From positions 82,975-146,974 of the forward strand of contig JACDNV010000009.1 of assembly GCA_017656425.1 (NCBI GenBank): DNA of 64,000 bases, written 5' to 3'. Source of the DNA: Candidatus Neomarinimicrobiota bacterium (GTDB taxonomy: Bacteria; Fidelibacterota; UBA2242; B5-G15). A model generated the notes under the pieces. That model saw only the letters and a list, made by a program, of their open reading frames with translations, was not told the DNA's origin and ran no database searches. Positions 28,701 through 38,061 of this stretch are shown here, piece after piece. Both the position numbers and the translations under genes were made by a program. The stretch's first letter is position 1; every line of letters begins with the position of its first letter.

Positions 28701-28753
28701 TAATGGTATTTTAATATATAATATTTTTATTTTCCAGCTAAATAAAAATTTAG

Positions 28754-28825
28754 TAGCGCCACGGGGGATCGAACCCCGGTTACCACATTGAAAGCGTGGT
28801 GTCCTAACCACTAGACGATGGCGCC
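28754..28825 (-). tRNA. tRNA-Glu (TTC)
   Basis: On the minus strand the acceptor GGCGCCA pairs with TGGCGCT (the terminal pair is G-U). The D arm is GTCTAGTGGTTAGGAC. The anticodon stem-loop is CCACG-CTTTCAA-TGTGG with anticodon TTC, and the T arm is CGGGG-TTCGATC-CCCCG. The total is 72 bases; CCA is not encoded. It lies 16 bases after tRNA-His. Confidence 0.95.
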
Positions 28826-28841
28826 ATATCTTCTGTCAATG

Positions 28842-28915
28842 GGTGAGTGATGGGACTCGAACCCACGACCAACAGGGCCACAACCTGTCGCTCTACCACC
28901 TGAGCTACACTCACC
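28842..28915 (-). tRNA. tRNA-His (GTG)
   Basis: It is a minus-strand cloverleaf with an eight-base acceptor GGTGAGTG pairing with CACTCACC, that is an encoded G at -1 opposite C73, the identity mark of tRNA-His. The anticodon loop TTGTGGC gives GTG. T arm: GTGGG-TTCGAGT-CCCAT. CCA is not encoded. Confidence 0.95.
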
Positions 28916-29602
28916 ATCTTTATAAAGCATGCAAATTTATAAAATTAGTTTATGGATTTCAAATGTTAAAATTGAGATATTTTTTATACAATTCATACAC
29001 ATGGTATATAGTTGATAAGGTTAGGAGAATTGATAGGGATAAGAAAGATTAAAAGAATAACATATGAAGGCATTTGAGAGAGATGAAGAAAAGGTTGAAA
29101 TTATTTGAGTTAATATAGGATAGATACAAAAGAATTATCCCGTAGGGATCTCTATTAGACTACATTTCATCATTTCCCGATTATATATAAAGTAAGGGAT
29201 GTCATAACTGGTTTAGCTTTTGTAAGTTTCGCTATTGAAAATATCTCAACGAATGCTTCTAGTTTTGCAAAAGTTATATTATAATACTTCCAATGTTGCG
29301 GAGTAAACCTAAGAGAGGTTACAGTACAAATTAATAGATGTTACACCACTAAAGATAGCTTATGATGCAGGTGATAATAACAAAATTAATTATAATAGAC
29401 TCTTTTAATGCAACTTGTAAAACCTGATCTTTTCTGATCAGATTATTGTTAAATAAAGTTTATAATATGTTCTTGAATTAGACAGGTAAAAAAATGTTGA
29501 AATTCTGTTTTATTTTTTTTAAATATAACACAAGTGATGGTAGCTTCAGGGATGCGCGGCAATAAAATGTTGTATCTAAAAAGAAAATGAAAAAATATGG
29601 AA
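28916..29602. other. gene-poor intergenic stretch between the tRNAs and the pilus operon
   Basis: No gene is supported. The stretch is AT-rich. A segment at 29136-29158 (TATCCCGTAGGGATCTCTAT) resembles the inverted-repeat arms at 62553-62616. It separates the leftward tRNA/housekeeping array from the rightward secretion and Rhs block. Confidence 0.45.
28936..28962 (-). promoter_or_regulatory. possible promoter of the tRNA pair
   Basis: On the minus strand TTGAAA (28962-28957) and TATAAA (28941-28936) are separated by 15 bases, shorter than ideal, about 20 bases upstream of tRNA-His. The call rests only on position and partial consensus. Confidence 0.3.
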
Positions 29603-29631
29603 TTGAGAGTCTAAGTATTTGTAATTAGTAT
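29603..29631 (+). promoter_or_regulatory. possible promoter of the pilus/secretion operon
   Basis: TTGAGA (29603-29608), a 17-base spacer and TAGTAT (29626-29631) lie 60 bases before the first gene of the operon. The -35 box matches five of six bases and the -10 box four of six. Confidence 0.4.
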
Positions 29632-29691
29632 CGACAGTGGTCTATTAGGGCTCTAGGCTATAACTGAAAACGTGAAACAGTGAGGTTTGGT

Positions 29692-31068
29692 ATGCTTCCC
29701 TTTTTAGCGAGAGGGAGAAATGGTTTTCTGTATGGAAGTGCTTTTGCAATGCCTGTGGTTTTGATTTCGCTTGCGGTCATTTCTATTTGTATATATGTGT
29801 TGATTTCTATAATAAATATGCACAATAAATTGGTTGTAGATAAGTTGCAGCGAAGGAAGCTGGAATATATAGCTTCCGGAGGATTGTTTAAGGTTTTGTG
29901 GCTTATCCGAAGTAGTAAAATAAACCTGCCGATGAAAGAGGAGGAGTATATTATAATTCCTGAAACATGTAGAGTAATAATTAGAAGAAGAGGGGTTTTC
30001 TGGGAAATCTATTCTAGGGCAACTCTTGGTAACAGATCGGTAGAAATGAAGCGGCTCTTGGGGTTTCCATCGTTTGACCTATTTCCCAATGCTTTGCAAG
30101 TTTGTGGGGAAATTCCTGTTTTTGTTTTTTCAAGCAATGTCTACATTGATGGTAATATTTGCCTCGATGCAGTCGACGTTCATTATTATCCACTGAGAAT
30201 TGAGAGAATTAAATTTTATACTGGAAAACTGGTATGTGATACAACCGTGAAATTGCCAGCTGTAAATAAAAGTTTGTTAGACTCTATTTACAGACTCTAT
30301 GATGAAAATATAGATTATCTATCTCCGGAATTTGTTGTATTGGAGAGTAAGGTCTTTTCGCCCTCCGAGTTGAAGAAGTTTAAATATATTTATCTGGATG
30401 GGGATGTGGAGATAAGATCAGTTTATAATGATACTTTGTTAGAAGGACCAGGAAAAATAGTTGTTAATGGTATGCTTACATTTGCCAATAAGGTTAAGGT
30501 CAGAAATAATTGGGAGATTACTTCATCGGGGGATATCTTTGTTAAGGATAGTAGTGAGTTAACTAGTTGCATTGTATTTAGTAAGGCCGGAATATACTTC
30601 AGTGGTAATTCCAGAGGATTAGGGCAGTTTATTTCTGAGAAACAAATAACTTCGACTGATAATTCTAAACTGATATTTCCGACATTTTTCCTGGTTCAGA
30701 GCAACGATAAAAAAAGCTTTAGCGAACCAGAGATATCTATCCAGTCCAATTCTGACTACTCAGGAATTCTGTTTGTTTATAAACCTGAGGATAGAAGTTT
30801 TCATAAAAATCAGCTTAGCGGGTATGGGAGAATATATGTTAACTCCGCTCAAAGTGTTAAAGGAGGTATCTTTTGCGAGGGGATAGTAGAACTATACAGC
30901 AATGTAGTTGGGTTCGTTTCATGTAAGAGAATTGATAAAAGGGTTGGATATACATTGTGGAAGAATTATGTGCAAAATGTGCAGATATGTCGGTATGATT
31001 TGAATCCCCGAATAGCTTTGCCGGTTTGTTTTGGTGATTTCACAAAACTTGCTCTTTTCAGGGAATAG
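29692..31068 (+). CDS. PilX-like pilus/secretion accessory protein
   Basis: One N-terminal membrane helix (AFAMPVVLISLAVISICIYVL) is followed by a helical stretch and a large beta-rich region with repetitive strand-turn units (GDVEIRSVYNDT, GKIVVNGMLTF, NWEITSSGDIFVKDSSEL) that resemble a bactofilin-like or beta-helix fold. This layout is that of PilX/GspK-like minor components encoded next to prepilins. The start at 29692 is chosen because GAGG lies six bases upstream; an earlier GTG (29680) lacks a site. Four bases separate it from the next gene. The function is inferred from context. Confidence 0.6.
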   Translation: MLPFLARGRNGFLYGSAFAMPVVLISLAVISICIYVLISIINMHNKLVVDKLQRRKLEYIASGGLFKVLWLIRSSKINLPMKEEEYIIIPETCRVIIRRRGVFWEIYSRATLGNRSVEMKRLLGFPSFDLFPNALQVCGEIPVFVFSSNVYIDGNICLDAVDVHYYPLRIERIKFYTGKLVCDTTVKLPAVNKSLLDSIYRLYDENIDYLSPEFVVLESKVFSPSELKKFKYIYLDGDVEIRSVYNDTLLEGPGKIVVNGMLTFANKVKVRNNWEITSSGDIFVKDSSELTSCIVFSKAGIYFSGNSRGLGQFISEKQITSTDNSKLIFPTFFLVQSNDKKSFSEPEISIQSNSDYSGILFVYKPEDRSFHKNQLSGYGRIYVNSAQSVKGGIFCEGIVELYSNVVGFVSCKRIDKRVGYTLWKNYVQNVQICRYDLNPRIALPVCFGDFTKLALFRE

Positions 31069-31071
31069 AGA

Positions 31072-31470
31072 ATGGGGTGTAAAGAAAAATACTCCTGTTT
31101 GGGGGGGTATACGATTATAGAAGTTCTTATGGCGCTGGTTGTTTTAGCTGGCTGTATGTTTGTTGTATTTAGATTTTTTCAAGTGATAGATTCTCCTGGT
31201 ATGTGGAAAGATGAGATGATGTTGAGGATAATTGACAATACTATTTATGATGCTATAAAGGATGAGAGAGATTATCTATGTGAGGAAATAAGCAGAGGTA
31301 AATGGACTGTCAGAGTAAAAAAGAAAACTACTGACAATCTGTCTTCTATTCGAATTGAAATTTTCTATAGAGACTACAGGAAACCGTTCTTTAAGATGAG
31401 AACGTATAGTATTAAAGATTATGCTGTTTCGTGTGGTTTGAGGGGGGAGAATGTTGCTTGCAAAGAATAA
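31072..31470 (+). CDS. type IV prepilin-like minor pseudopilin
   Basis: A short basic leader ends at CLGG, followed by YTIIEVLMALVVLAGCMFVVF: the prepilin peptidase site, Glu at +5 of the mature protein and a hydrophobic helix. The length of 132 residues and the position suggest a GspI/PilV-type minor subunit. It overlaps the next prepilin gene by 20 bases. Confidence 0.78.
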   Translation: MGCKEKYSCLGGYTIIEVLMALVVLAGCMFVVFRFFQVIDSPGMWKDEMMLRIIDNTIYDAIKDERDYLCEEISRGKWTVRVKKKTTDNLSSIRIEIFYRDYRKPFFKMRTYSIKDYAVSCGLRGENVACKE

Positions 31471-32050
31471 GTGTGAGGGCGGTTTTTCTCTAGTAGAGGT
31501 TATCGTTGCTATGGGGTTATCCTTGATAGTGTTTTATTTTGTTTTGAAGTTTATTTCATTCAATACAAAATATATAGGAAAATGGTTGAAAAAAAGAGAT
31601 CTGGAAGAGAAAGTTGCGTTCATTTATAGTTTGGTGTGGAGTGACTTGCAAACAAGGGGGGTGGAATTTATTATTGACTCACTCGCTGTACGAATAGGTG
31701 GAGTCGATAAAGTTTCTACCTATTTTGTCGAGGACGGGGGTCTTATTAGGAACAATTATGTGATTAATAAAGGACTTAAAGTGGAGAGTTTTTTTATCGT
31801 GTCCACTTTTAAAGATTTATTGAGAGATTCTTTGTTCTCCTTTGTACTGGCAAAAAGTAATATAGACAGTGTGTATAAGAAAATGAACAACTATCTTGGT
31901 CTTATGAGTGTAAGACTCGTTTTGGTATTAAGTGGGGTTGATTCATCTGACACTTTGGTGATATCAAAAGACTTTAGCCATAATTTACTTAATCACTTAC
32001 ATAAAGAGTTTAGAGTTTTTAAACTAAGAGATAAGGTAATGGGAAATTGA
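31451..32050 (+). CDS. type IV prepilin-like minor pseudopilin (GspJ/PilW type)
   Basis: The leader ends in CEGG, then FSLVEVIVAMGLSLIVFYFVL, with the cleavage site and Glu+5 in place. The globular part of about 165 residues is not further recognised. The ATG is preceded by GGGGGGAGA. It overlaps the GspF-like gene by four bases. Confidence 0.78.
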   Translation: MLLAKNKCEGGFSLVEVIVAMGLSLIVFYFVLKFISFNTKYIGKWLKKRDLEEKVAFIYSLVWSDLQTRGVEFIIDSLAVRIGGVDKVSTYFVEDGGLIRNNYVINKGLKVESFFIVSTFKDLLRDSLFSFVLAKSNIDSVYKKMNNYLGLMSVRLVLVLSGVDSSDTLVISKDFSHNLLNHLHKEFRVFKLRDKVMGN

Positions 32051-33150
32051 AAATTCTGACAAAAATGAAGGACTTGCTCAAGGTTTTAAGATTGAAGTTG
32101 TTACCAAGGAAGAGAATCGATGTTTACTTGTTTATTAAGCAATTGTCAATTTTAACAAATGCAAATATCAGTTTGTATAAGGGGTTGAATGTCATTTATA
32201 ATAACCGGTCAAGTTCATACTCAAAGGCTTTTTTAAAGACTATTAGGGACGTTATCGAAGATGTTCGATTGGGATGTAGTTTTAATGAGGCGATACAGAA
32301 ATATCCTCATTATTTTGATCCGCTATTTGTAACGTTGATAAAAGTCGGAGAGGAAGCTGGAAATCTACCGAAGGTATTACAGGAACTGACTAATTACATA
32401 AACAGGAGAATCCGGTACACTCGAAAGATTAAATCGGCATTGAGTTATCCAACAATTGTTTTATCTATTTCTTTGTTAACAATTACGGTGCTTGTGTTTT
32501 TCTTGTTACCCGGTCTTACATCTATGTTTTCGGGCTGGGGAAAGGAATTGCCAGGGTTAACCAGGGCTTTGATGTCAATTAGTAATTATTCAATAAATTA
32601 TAGTGGGGTTATTGTAGCTGTATTAGTTTTACTCACCTTTGTAGGTTTACATCTATTTAAGAATAAGCTTGTACAAAAAAAACTGTTATTAGCGTTACCG
32701 AAAATACCAGTTGTAGGTGATTTGATTATAAAGTCCCAGCTACAAATTTATGCCAGTATGATAGCGACATTGCTGGAGAATGAGGTACCAATGTTGTCGA
32801 CTCTGAAAATATGTAGAAATGTCAGCAAAAATGTTTTAGCCCGGGGATATTTTGAAGTGGTAGTTGAAAGCTTCGCGGGTGGGAAAAGTTTGTCGGAATC
32901 TATGCGGCTACCCGGGCTGATACCCGACGAAATCATTCACGTTATCTCTACAGGCGAGGAGTCGGCGGAATTAGCCTTTGTATTCCGGAGAATAGACCTG
33001 AATTATAGCGAGGAGGTAGAAGCTTTTCTTGAAGGTTTAACATCGATAATAGAGCCTGTTATCATTGTTTTTTTAGCTCTAATTGTTGGGTTTATATTGA
33101 TTGCGGTGTATTTACCCATTTTTGAAATGTCAACGAGTATTACATTCTGA
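32047..33150 (+). CDS. GspF/PilC-family inner-membrane platform protein
   Basis: It anchors the assembly ATPase to the inner membrane. Two repeated cytoplasmic T2SSF domains are visible (IDVYLFIKQLSILTNANISL and PVVGDLIIKSQLQIYASMIATLLENEVPM), each followed by membrane helices (TIVLSISLLTITVLVFFLLPG and IVFLALIVGFILIAVYLPIFEM). At 367 residues it is slightly short for the family. The start is TTG 32047, overlapping the upstream stop; ATG 32065 is the alternative. Confidence 0.9.
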   Translation: MKILTKMKDLLKVLRLKLLPRKRIDVYLFIKQLSILTNANISLYKGLNVIYNNRSSSYSKAFLKTIRDVIEDVRLGCSFNEAIQKYPHYFDPLFVTLIKVGEEAGNLPKVLQELTNYINRRIRYTRKIKSALSYPTIVLSISLLTITVLVFFLLPGLTSMFSGWGKELPGLTRALMSISNYSINYSGVIVAVLVLLTFVGLHLFKNKLVQKKLLLALPKIPVVGDLIIKSQLQIYASMIATLLENEVPMLSTLKICRNVSKNVLARGYFEVVVESFAGGKSLSESMRLPGLIPDEIIHVISTGEESAELAFVFRRIDLNYSEEVEAFLEGLTSIIEPVIIVFLALIVGFILIAVYLPIFEMSTSITF

Positions 33151-33185
33151 TAACTAAAAAAATTCTTAACCGTAGGGAGGGGGTT

Positions 33186-33608
33186 ATGCGTAGAAAATTG
33201 AAGGGACTAAAGAAGAAATTTGAGAGGGGTTTTACCTTAACAGAGATGCTTGTTGTGTTAATAATAATTGGAGTTTTGGTTTTGTTGGCTGTTCCAAGAT
33301 TTACGGCAGTTGTCAAGCGAGCTAAGATGACAGAGGCAAAGTTAATGCTGAAACAGGTTTATACTCTGGAAGAGGCGTATTTTACGGAGTTTGACAAATA
33401 TAGTAAAAACCTTGGTGAAATAGGTTTTGAGCAGGAAAGGTTAGTGACAGAAGGAGGAGAAGCTAGGTATAGAATAATGATTGAGTCCGCTACGGATACT
33501 TCTTTTGTTGCTAAAGCGATTTCAGTGGTTGATTACGATAAGGATGGTCAATTCAATGTCTGGAGGATAGACCATCGGAAGAGGTTGGTAGAAGAATTGC
33601 CAGACTGA
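33186..33608 (+). CDS. major type IV pilin / GspG-like pseudopilin
   Basis: The leader is rich in Lys and Arg and ends RG, followed by FTLTEMLVVLIIIGVLVLLAVPRF, the classical N-terminus with Glu+5. The rest, about 110 residues, has a short alpha-helix (AKLMLKQVYTLEEAYFTEF) and a C-terminal VDYDKDGQFNVW loop with acidic residues like the calcium site of GspG. A very strong site (GGGAGGGGG) precedes the ATG, in keeping with a major subunit. Confidence 0.88.
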   Translation: MRRKLKGLKKKFERGFTLTEMLVVLIIIGVLVLLAVPRFTAVVKRAKMTEAKLMLKQVYTLEEAYFTEFDKYSKNLGEIGFEQERLVTEGGEARYRIMIESATDTSFVAKAISVVDYDKDGQFNVWRIDHRKRLVEELPD

Positions 33609-33640
33609 GAATTGATTGAGGAAAAAGGTAGCAGAGAAAG

Positions 33641-34996
33641 GTGGATGAGAATTTAATTAGAGATTTAGTTATCAGATATAATCTTCTTCCAGTTGGGAGG
33701 AGGGATAATTGTTTTTTGTTTGCGGCGGAAAACACTGATGATACTGAGCTAAGACGAGGTATTGAATTTATTCTTGGGACGAAAGTTGAGTTTGTCTACA
33801 GGACGAAGGAAGAAATTGAAAAGGGACTAAAGAGACTATATGGTGATGATAGACTTTATGGAGTTGTTGGGGTTAGTATTGAGGATGAGCACATAGAAGA
33901 TAAGATGCCAACTGAAATAGTGTCTGAGTTATTGTTTAAAGCAGTTAGGTTACGGGCAAGTGATATTCATTTTGAATCGTCTCTATATGGGTTAAAGACT
34001 CGTTTCAGGATAGATGGATTACTTCAGAAAGGTCCAGTAATATCTAATGAATTGAGGAATGCGATTGTGAATCATATAAAAATTCTTGCAGATCTTGATA
34101 TATCAGAAAAACGTCGACCACAGGATGGAAAATTTAACTTTACTTATGAGGGTAGGAAAATAGATGTTAGGGTGTCTACTGTACCTTCTGTTCACGGAGA
34201 AAAAGTAGTATTAAGATTATTGGACAAAAAAAGCTTAAACTTATCATTAAGTAGTCTTGGATTTTTAAAGGAACAGGAGGAATTATTTAAAAAATATTTG
34301 AATTTGAGACAGGGTATTATACTGGTAACGGGTCCCACAGGTTCAGGAAAAACAACCACTCTATATGCTGTGTTGAATTATTTGAATAGGGAGGAGGTTA
34401 ATATAATGACCGTTGAAGATCCGGTAGAATATGAGTTGGATGGGCTGAACCAAACACAGGTGCACCCACAAATTGGATATACTTTTGCAAATGCTCTCAG
34501 GTCTTTTCTCAGACAAGATCCCGATATTATTCTCGTTGGTGAGATACGTGACGTTGAGACTGCTAAGATGGCCATAAGAGCAAGTCTTACCGGACATCTG
34601 GTTTTTAGTACATTACATACAAATAGCACTGTGGATACAATTGCAAGGCTGATAGATATGGATGTGCCATCTTATTTACTTGCTGCAACTTTGAAACTTA
34701 TAGTCGCTCAGAGACTTATTCGGAAGATATGTCCAATTTGTAAAAACGGAAAAGAAGCAAAAAAATGTTCAAAGTGTAGCGGTACAGGATATTATGGCAG
34801 GGTTGGTATTTTTGAGATGTTGCCCATAACATACGACGTGCAGGAAGCAATAAAGAAGCAGTTACCGAAGAAGGAAGTCTACGAAATAATAAAGGATATG
34901 GGTATTTTCACATTTGAAAAGGTTATAGAATATTATATAAAAAATGGAATAACGACAAGAAGTGAGGTTGACCGTGTATTTTCTGAGGATTTATAA
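33641..34996 (+). CDS. GspE/PilB-family assembly ATPase
   Basis: It powers pilus or pseudopilus assembly. An N-terminal domain (about 1-90) is followed by the catalytic region: ASDIHFESS, RIDGLLQK, Walker A GPTGSGKTTT, Asp box VEDPVEYELDG, Walker B IILVGEIRDVETA and the His box STLHTNST. The C-terminal zinc finger CPIC...CSKC is present. The GTG start is followed by a frame without gaps; a closely spaced ribosome binding site is weak. No PilT-type retraction ATPase is in the cluster. Confidence 0.93.
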   Translation: MDENLIRDLVIRYNLLPVGRRDNCFLFAAENTDDTELRRGIEFILGTKVEFVYRTKEEIEKGLKRLYGDDRLYGVVGVSIEDEHIEDKMPTEIVSELLFKAVRLRASDIHFESSLYGLKTRFRIDGLLQKGPVISNELRNAIVNHIKILADLDISEKRRPQDGKFNFTYEGRKIDVRVSTVPSVHGEKVVLRLLDKKSLNLSLSSLGFLKEQEELFKKYLNLRQGIILVTGPTGSGKTTTLYAVLNYLNREEVNIMTVEDPVEYELDGLNQTQVHPQIGYTFANALRSFLRQDPDIILVGEIRDVETAKMAIRASLTGHLVFSTLHTNSTVDTIARLIDMDVPSYLLAATLKLIVAQRLIRKICPICKNGKEAKKCSKCSGTGYYGRVGIFEMLPITYDVQEAIKKQLPKKEVYEIIKDMGIFTFEKVIEYYIKNGITTRSEVDRVFSEDL

Positions 34997-36914
34997 GATC
35001 GTTACAGTATCTTTAATATACGCCGTTTTAGTTGGACAGACTTCCCCGGATGCAGCGAATGTTGTGGTAAGTGAAAAGGTCTCTGAAAGTATAAGAAGGT
35101 TGGAGGCTCCTGATTCTAAGTGGTACTCGAGTATTGAGAGAGTGAATTTTAATGATGTTAGTATAAGAGATATATTGCAGTCTATCGCTGTGCAAAATAA
35201 TTTAAATGTAATAGTTGATAATAGTGTAAAGGAGAAAATAGGTCTGAATCTAAACAATGTTACTGTATGGGAACTTATTACCTATCTTAGTGATGAATAC
35301 AATTTAAGTCTCGAGTGGAAGGGAAATATTCTGGTTGTGAAAAAAAAGGCTGCTGAGGGAGAAGAGACGAAAAAAGAGCCTGACAACAGAAAGTTTAGCC
35401 TGAGCTTTCATGATTCGCTTTTAAGTATATATGCAAAAGATTACCCTTTAAGGGAAGCGATGGAGAAACTTTCCGAAGAATTGAATATTAATATTCTGGT
35501 TGATCAGGAGCTTGAGAAAAGAGTATCGGGAAGGTTGACTGGGTTGCCACCAGGAGTCTGTTTAAGGAATTTCCTTGAACATAATGGGCTGGGTATGATG
35601 AAGAAGGACGGCATAATATACGTTTTCGAGTCATTTCCACTTGTTGAAGGAAAGAAGGCCTATCGGTACAAGCAGTGGATTAATGTATCCGATGATGACA
35701 AGATATCCTTAAACATTGTAGATTGTCCTGTCGACTATGTTATTGATGAAATAGCAAAACGTACTGGGATCCCTATGATAAAGTACAGCAAGACTGATAA
35801 AAGTGTGACAGCTAAAATTGATAATTTGCCAATAGGCAAAACCCTTGAGATTCTGCTTAGGAATACTCCTCTTACTTATAAGTATGAAAACGGGACATAT
35901 TTTATTGGGGATAGAAGGCTGAAGGGGATGGTAACGAACGAACTTATCAAACTCAAACATATAAAATCGGATGGGGTAATTGAATTACTTCCGCAGCCCA
36001 TAAAAGAAAATGCTGAAATAAAAGAGGTTAAGGAGCTGAATGGAATAATGATAATTGCAACGAAGGATGTTATCGAAGATGCGAGGGAGTTTATGCGTCA
36101 GATAGATCATATAACGCCCCAGATATTGCTTGAAGCTGTTGTTGTGGATTATACTATCTCGGACATTGAGGAGTTTCGACTGAAATTTGGGTTGGACAAA
36201 GCTAAAGAGACATCTTCGGTAGATTTGTTTCCTTTTTTGGCAGGAACCATAACAAAAAAAGATTTGGAAAAAAGAGCACTTCCTTCTACTGGTCCATTTG
36301 GTTTTATTAGTAAGAACATAGGTGTGCTACCAATTGATTTTTATGTACAACTTAAAGCGATGGAAGAAGAAGGTTATGCTAAAATCTTGTCAAAGCCTCA
36401 TATAGCAACTTTAAATGGGCATAAAGCGAGCATTTCTATAGCTACTACTCAATATTACATATTTGAGTCAGAAGTAATTATCCCTACAACGTCGCAGCCG
36501 ACTACTCAGAAAACCCAGCGATTTGAGAAAATTACAGCTGAAATAAAGCTTGAGATAACGCCATGGATTAGCGCTGATGGTGATGTAACAGTTGATATAC
36601 ATCCTGAATTCAGTACTCCTATTGGCCAATTTAATCCGGAAATCCCCCCGACTATAAACTCAAGAATTCTTAAATCAACGGTAAGGTTAAAAGATGGGGA
36701 AACGATTGTGTTGGGGGGACTAATACAGGATTCTCAGAATGAGTCTAAATCAAAGTTTCCTTTTCTTGGAGATGTACCTATTTTGGGAGCTCTATTTAGA
36801 GGCTGGGGTATTAACAATCGGAATTCGGAACTTGTAGTTTATATAACGCCACACATAAATCAAGAACCGGTGAGTCTCGATTCTCTCATAGAGGGGGGTT
36901 ACAGGAGAAAGTAA
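34974..36914 (+). CDS. secretin (GspD/PilQ family)
   Basis: It forms the outer-membrane channel. A signal-like start (YKIVTVSLIYAVLVG) precedes STN/N-domains (VNFNDVSIRDILQSIAVQNNLNVIVD, with three related repeats up to about residue 330) and the secretin domain (PQILLEAVVVDYTISD, KILSKPHIATLNGHKASI, GETIVLGGLIQDSQNESKSKFPFLGDVPILGALF, LVVYITPHI). The start is GTG 34974, chosen because GAGG lies six bases upstream, although the frame opens earlier. It overlaps the ATPase gene by 23 bases. Confidence 0.93.
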   Translation: MYFLRIYKIVTVSLIYAVLVGQTSPDAANVVVSEKVSESIRRLEAPDSKWYSSIERVNFNDVSIRDILQSIAVQNNLNVIVDNSVKEKIGLNLNNVTVWELITYLSDEYNLSLEWKGNILVVKKKAAEGEETKKEPDNRKFSLSFHDSLLSIYAKDYPLREAMEKLSEELNINILVDQELEKRVSGRLTGLPPGVCLRNFLEHNGLGMMKKDGIIYVFESFPLVEGKKAYRYKQWINVSDDDKISLNIVDCPVDYVIDEIAKRTGIPMIKYSKTDKSVTAKIDNLPIGKTLEILLRNTPLTYKYENGTYFIGDRRLKGMVTNELIKLKHIKSDGVIELLPQPIKENAEIKEVKELNGIMIIATKDVIEDAREFMRQIDHITPQILLEAVVVDYTISDIEEFRLKFGLDKAKETSSVDLFPFLAGTITKKDLEKRALPSTGPFGFISKNIGVLPIDFYVQLKAMEEEGYAKILSKPHIATLNGHKASISIATTQYYIFESEVIIPTTSQPTTQKTQRFEKITAEIKLEITPWISADGDVTVDIHPEFSTPIGQFNPEIPPTINSRILKSTVRLKDGETIVLGGLIQDSQNESKSKFPFLGDVPILGALFRGWGINNRNSELVVYITPHINQEPVSLDSLIEGGYRRK

Positions 36915-36918
36915 GTCT

Positions 36919-38052
36919 ATGGTAGCTAAGCTCAGGAGTTCATTGGGTAGATTACCAACAAGGTGGCATTTCCTGGTATTGAACTATAAAAATGGGGAAG
37001 TAAAGGTTCAGTTGATTAGGGAGGGCTTGTTGTTTTCAAAGAAAGTTATTTTTGATAGTACGGTGGACAGCAGAGAGTTAAAGGCTTTCCTTAACAATCT
37101 GTGTAAAGTCGACCGTTCAATAGATCTCGACAACATGGAGGTAATAGTCTTTATAGATTATCCTCTATCAATGTATCGGCAGATAAAAATCCCTTCGCAC
37201 GTAACAGATGGTAGACTTAGTGAAGTGATAGAAAGGAAGATAAGGCAAAGTGTAATGGGTTTGCCTCAAGAGGAGGAGCTTAGTGTTGCTTATTCAAAAG
37301 TGAAAGATAGCCCGGGTTTTTCGGTTTTCGAGGTATCCGTAGTTAAGGGAAAAATAATGAAAGAGCTAATTGAGAGTTTGGGCGAATATAGGCGGAGAGT
37401 TTCTCTTATAACATCAGCAAACCTGGCAGAGGCTCCTGAAGCTAATGATAAAAGTATGGGAAATGATGAAAGCATTGATATGTCGTGCTGCTTGAGCAGG
37501 CACATGAGGAGATTCTGGAGGTTTAACCATGTGGATAAAGCAACAAGAGAGGATGTGCCAAAGAGAAGGAGTGCAGTTATTTTGGCCAGGCTTACCGTAT
37601 TGTGGCTGGGGGTAATGGCGATTATATTCCTGTGTAGTTCTGGCATTGGATGGATGTTTTCATATAGTAATCGGAAACTGGTAGAAAAGTTGTCTAACAG
37701 TAAAAGGTCTATCTCGATGTATATGAATTTACTGGGCAAGAGAGATTCCCTGGTAAGGGAGGTTGAGAAATATAGCCATGTATCTCGATTGAGAAGCTCT
37801 AACTCATGGATAATATATCAACTGGAGAAAACTTTGCCTGCTTCTATATATCTGAGTAAGATAATGATTGAAAGTAAGGACAGCACAGGGAGTAGAGTTG
37901 AAATGTCTGGAGTTGTGGAAGAAGAGAAAGACCTGTTCAGAACTATGGAGGAGCTTGGTAACATGGAGTTCATTAGGGACCTGGAACTGAAACGGTTGAC
38001 TAAAAAGGGCCAGGGGCAAAGTCAATTTGAGCTTGAAATGTATATAGAGTAG
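36919..38052 (+). CDS. GspL/PilM-PilN-like inner-membrane assembly protein
   Basis: The N-terminal 200 residues are cytoplasmic and resemble the actin-like PilM/GspL fold (MEVIVFIDYPLSMYRQIKIPS). There is one membrane helix at about 215-240 (LTVLWLGVMAIIFLCSSGIGW), then a periplasmic PilN-like region (LRSSNSWIIYQLEKTLPASIYLSKI, VEMSGVVEEEKDLFRTMEEL). This order is that of GspL or a PilM-PilN fusion. Function is inferred from layout and position between secretin and PilO-like genes. Confidence 0.65.
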   Translation: MVAKLRSSLGRLPTRWHFLVLNYKNGEVKVQLIREGLLFSKKVIFDSTVDSRELKAFLNNLCKVDRSIDLDNMEVIVFIDYPLSMYRQIKIPSHVTDGRLSEVIERKIRQSVMGLPQEEELSVAYSKVKDSPGFSVFEVSVVKGKIMKELIESLGEYRRRVSLITSANLAEAPEANDKSMGNDESIDMSCCLSRHMRRFWRFNHVDKATREDVPKRRSAVILARLTVLWLGVMAIIFLCSSGIGWMFSYSNRKLVEKLSNSKRSISMYMNLLGKRDSLVREVEKYSHVSRLRSSNSWIIYQLEKTLPASIYLSKIMIESKDSTGSRVEMSGVVEEEKDLFRTMEELGNMEFIRDLELKRLTKKGQGQSQFELEMYIE

Positions 38053-38061
38053 GTGTATATA

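Noticed and set aside
28701-28811. N-terminal extension of the membrane protein (to 28811)
   Set aside because: It reads through the tRNA-Glu gene on the same strand; the residues (CGNRGSIPRGAT) are the translated T and acceptor arms.
28754-29691. Genomic island integrated at the tRNA genes
   Set aside because: The 3' ends of both tRNAs face away from the secretion/Rhs block, no integrase gene is present and no repeat of a tRNA 3' end was seen at the right edge near 53 kb. Only composition hints remain.
34962-34974. Earlier start of the secretin gene (GTG 34962)
   Set aside because: The GAGG ribosome binding site lies at 34964-34967, inside that extension and six bases before GTG 34974.
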